Positions 61,205-64,000 of a stretch of 64,000 nt of DNA are shown here, piece after piece; position 1 is the first letter of the stretch; the number at the start of each line of letters is the position of its first letter. The translations under genes were made by a program, and so were the position numbers. Source of the stretch: Gracilariopsis chorda (taxonomy: Eukaryota > Rhodophyta > Florideophyceae > Gracilariales > Gracilariaceae). The DNA lies in NCBI GenBank assembly GCA_003194525.1, contig NBIV01000080.1, positions 1 to 64,000 of the forward strand, given 5' to 3'. The notes beneath the pieces are model-generated. The model worked only from the letters and a program-made list of their open reading frames with translations. It was not told where the DNA came from and made no database searches.

Positions 61205-62588
61205 AGAACGCAAACGAACCTGAGTCGCAAGAGAGTTGCATAGTCTACAATTTTTGTCAAGACATCTGCTGGTTGAATTTTCGTAGATATATACTTAACA
61301 TTCACAGCACCCGTCTTCACCAGCTCTTTCATGTGATGGAGCTTAATATCAATATGTTTGTTGCTTTTCGAAGACTTAGGCTTTTCAACGATAGACATAG
61401 CGGTTGAGCTATCAGTGTAAATAGGTACAGGGTACATGTTCAGCTCGTCGGCCAATACTTCCTCACGAAGGAGTTCCCAAAATAATCTATGCAACCATCG
61501 CAGAGTCTTACCGCAGTATGAGAGTGCGATGTATTCTGGTTCGCCGGATGAAAGTGCAATCATGGATTGCTTCTTCGTCGTCCAAAGCACCGGGGCTTTG
61601 TTTACTTTTACTACGATACCATTCGTCAATTTCCTAGTGTCACGACATCCAGCCCAATCCGCATCGCAAAACGCTTCCATTGGGCTACGGGTGTCCGAGG
61701 GATAGAACAAACCAAGGCCCTTGGTCCCGTGCAGGTATCGTAGCACCCGTTTACCAAGTCCAACGTGCCTCATGCACGGGTCATGGACTCGGCCAACATA
61801 GATGACGCGAACATGATGTCCGGCCTGCATGATACGGCAATGTACATCAAATGACCAACGAGCTGTCGGTACTTCCGGTGAAGCGCAGGAGCCACGGGAA
61901 GATCGCTTTCGCCTCGAGCGGAGAGGTCGTCATGCGCTGGGAGAGGAGTATCTGCGGCGTTGCAGTAAGATAGGCCATACTCTTTGAGTATCTTCTCTAT
62001 GTACTTCCCCTGCCGGACCGTTATTCCGTGCTCGCTCCGGTTGATTTCTAGTCCTATGAAGGACTTTGCTTCACCCAAAAGCTTCACTTGGAAAAGCTTT
62101 TTCATTTCCTCATTGAAGTCTTCCAGGAGGCTCTTGGAGTCCGACGACATCATGACGTCGTCAACGACTACCAGGATAACATAACCACTGCTAGACTTGT
62201 ATATGTACCAGCGGCTGTCTGTTGTGGACTGCCGGAATCGGAGACGGGTCAGTTCCTTGTGAAACAGCGCTCCCCATATATTTCCTGCCTACTTTGCCCC
62301 ATAGATTGACTTTTGAAGCAAGCAAACCTTTCCAGGAACATATCCCGATCCCATAGAGTTCTGTGGCTGTTCCATGATTAGAGGTTCGTCCAGGTCCCCG
62401 TACAGGTACGCATTGCTAATATCCAGCGTTTCCAGTAGGAGTCCTTGTGCCGCAGCCTTCGCAAGTAGGAGGCGAATGGTTTCCTGCCTTGCAACTGGAG
62501 CGTATAGTCCGTCCGGGTCAAAGTCGATGTATGGGCGTTGGAGGTCGCCCCGTGCACCACATCGTGCTTTGGGTAAGATATGGTGAGG
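61205..62588 (-). pseudogene. pol: Ty1/copia RT C-terminal half and RNase H, broken
   Basis: Read leftwards: RT with YAPVARQETIRLLLAKAAAQ and DISNAYLYGDLDEPL, a VVVDD active site at 62157-62165, FIGLEINRSEHGITVRQGKY, then RNase H with EAFCDADWAGC, TTKKQSMIALSSGEPEYIAL and ADVLTK. This is the Ty1/copia order. An in-frame TAG at 62289-62291 and a frame change near 61790 show decay. The N-terminal part of the same gene lies at 63398-64000, beyond the inserted LTR. Short hairpins are not enriched here. Confidence 0.92.
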
Positions 62589-62593
62589 TTCTG

Positions 62594-63397
62594 TGAAGTG
62601 CAACGCCCTCAGGCAGGGATTCTGGGTACTTGAACGCTTTCCCGATATTATCGGTTTTGTAGTGTGTATATGAACTACGCCCCACTATGGTGGATATGGA
62701 CACGTGGGACACGGTTTTGGGTCAATTGGCGGTTGGCCACAGTAGTGGATGTTGCCACGAAATGTGGAGTATTTTAGTTAATATTATTTATTATTTTCAC
62801 ACCCATTTCTGGGAAGCTAGTACTTAGTGCGACGGCGCACTGCCGTCGCACCAGTAAAACTTCCCCAACAAGGGACCCCAACCTGGGGAATTGGCTCTAG
62901 TTGTTGCCGCTTGCGCGCGTACTCTACTCCTCCTTGGAGGGAAACGCCGTAAACCACGGGACATCTAACCCCCTTGCACATCTAAAGGGACCCATCACTG
63001 GGAGTATAATTGTTCCAATTGCATTGGTGTTTCGCCCTGTATAGGGATATTGTTACCGGCATCGCCGTTCGTCCCCGTCGCTCTCGCGACTCACTTCGCC
63101 CTTCTTTTTCTCCTTTGTAGGGTAGCACCTCCCGCTATCCGCGGCCCTCGTGTGCGCATCCGCTCACACACCCCCACTTACGTGGAAACATACCTCTACT
63201 GAGGATCACACCCCGCTCACGCGGATACCGATTCTTCGCCTTCACCTCCCTGCGCGAGTCGCGACAGGTGTCCCTGGTCTTACAAACCGGCTTCGCCGTG
63301 ACACCTCTGGGAGGGCTCTACCCAACTGGGTTCACCTCGTGAGAGGAAGATCCCGAACGTCTTTCGGTGTTTTTCCCCTTTGGGGCATTACACCACA
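62594..63397 (+). repeat. Solo LTR of the chromovirus family inserted in copia RT
   Basis: 804 bp, matching 8129-8934 throughout, with TG...CA ends. The flanks are TTCTG (62589-62593) and GTCTG (63398-63402), a 5-bp target duplication with one mismatch. Removing it restores copia RT reading across the site on the minus strand (FIAKILGPEPHHILPKAR). The 10-bp stem of the family is kept at about 62827-62851. Confidence 0.93.
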
Positions 63398-64000
63398 GTC
63401 TGGGCCAAGAATCTTGGCGATGAATGTCTAGAGAAAGGGGAGTGGTCACATTCCTGGTTCTTTATTCACCAGTACCCAAGTCTTCCTATCGACAAGTACG
63501 TTATATTCCCGGTCGACTGCATCCTTCCACAATGGTATTCTCCGCGCTTCATCAAAGTTTCTAGGGATGCTGCCATCATCCCTGAGGTACTCGGAGCGCG
63601 TGTGAGAAACCATGCATAGAGCCAGTGCTGCATCGAAGTGTTCCTCGACAGTTTCTTGTCCGGCCATTTCTGCTTCGGAGCTTCTCCACGACGAGACGTC
63701 GATGAGGTCATGGATCGAAGGAAGCTGTTCCCTGGTGACCTTGAAGTCCCGTGCGCGTATAATGATGACCTTGCGCTCGGTGGGGACATAGATCCTATAA
63801 AGGGTGCGGTGACTCTGCATGCCGACGAAGTGTCCCGGTACTGCACGCGGGAGCAACTTCTTGTTTTTCGCAGTCTCCGGGCGATATATGAAAGCATGCC
63901 CGTGTTGTCCGAACTTGAGTAAGTTCGAGAAGTCCAGCTTCCTACCGAGCCATATGGTGTAAGGCACTTCCATCCCAACTCTGGAGCTGGGTAGGCGATT
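63398..64000 (-). pseudogene. pol: Ty1/copia integrase C terminus and RT N-terminal part, broken, runs off the window
   Basis: The minus strand gives VPYTIWLGRKLDFSNLLKFG and LLPRAVPGHFVGMQS, the end of copia integrase. The connector follows, then the RT lead-in FDEARRIPLWKDAVDREYNV and KTWVLVNKEPGM. In-frame stops TGA (63446-63448) and TAG (63425-63427) follow before the inserted LTR. The element continues to the right of the window. Confidence 0.9.

Overview
The window is eukaryotic nuclear DNA. It holds core eukaryotic genes (SMC1, MTR4, PAF1, the TFIIH p34 subunit, a nucleostemin-type GTPase, SURF6, RRP46, cytosolic-type GluRS, the complex I subunit NDUFA13, bromodomain proteins) set between LTR retrotransposons. 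Most genes are single uninterrupted frames. Three small membrane-protein genes have short GT-AG introns of about 90-140 bp, which I placed by hand. An ABCF protein with a plastid-transit-like N terminus and a bacterial-type TrpRS with an N-terminal extension suggest a unicellular alga. A red alga is my best guess, but this is inference only.

Layout. 1-8934 is a Ty3/gypsy chromovirus cut by the window start: end of gag, protease, RT, RNase H, integrase and chromodomain, all broken by frameshifts; then an intact 613-codon antisense ORF, a polypurine tract and an 806-bp 3' LTR. Its right edge and a separate solo LTR (9536-10368) both lie inside one pogo/Tigger-like transposase pseudogene. A third LTR of the family (62594-63397) sits in a copia-type RT pseudogene at the right end. 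11.7-12.4 kb is a decayed copy of the secreted Cys-rich coiled-coil gene at 54.6-55.6 kb.

13.5-52.1 kb is the gene-dense core: ABCF<>TrpRS (divergent), mitochondrial carrier, TFIIH p34, NUG1/GNL3-like GTPase, SMC1, FAD monooxygenase, NDUFA13<>SURF6 (divergent), MTR4, GluRS<>PAF1 (divergent), fucosyltransferase-like protein, two DUF1761-like paralogues with an intron at the same position, a head-to-head pair of paralogous bromodomain genes (one with a GATA-type zinc finger), and RRP46. Several of these act in RNA processing or ribosome biogenesis (MTR4 and RRP46 with the exosome; SURF6 and NUG1 in ribosome assembly). 52-61 kb is gene-poor and repeat-rich, with a complex of inverted and direct repeats and strong hairpins at 57.9-60.0 kb.

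The most unusual signal is that the whole chromovirus, coding and non-coding, is carpeted with perfect micro-hairpins (4-7 bp stems, 1-6 nt loops) about every 20-30 bases. In the three LTR copies several stems are conserved while their loops differ. The transposase, copia and host genes do not show this. Start codons were set to ATG where the longest open frame began at GTG or TTG.
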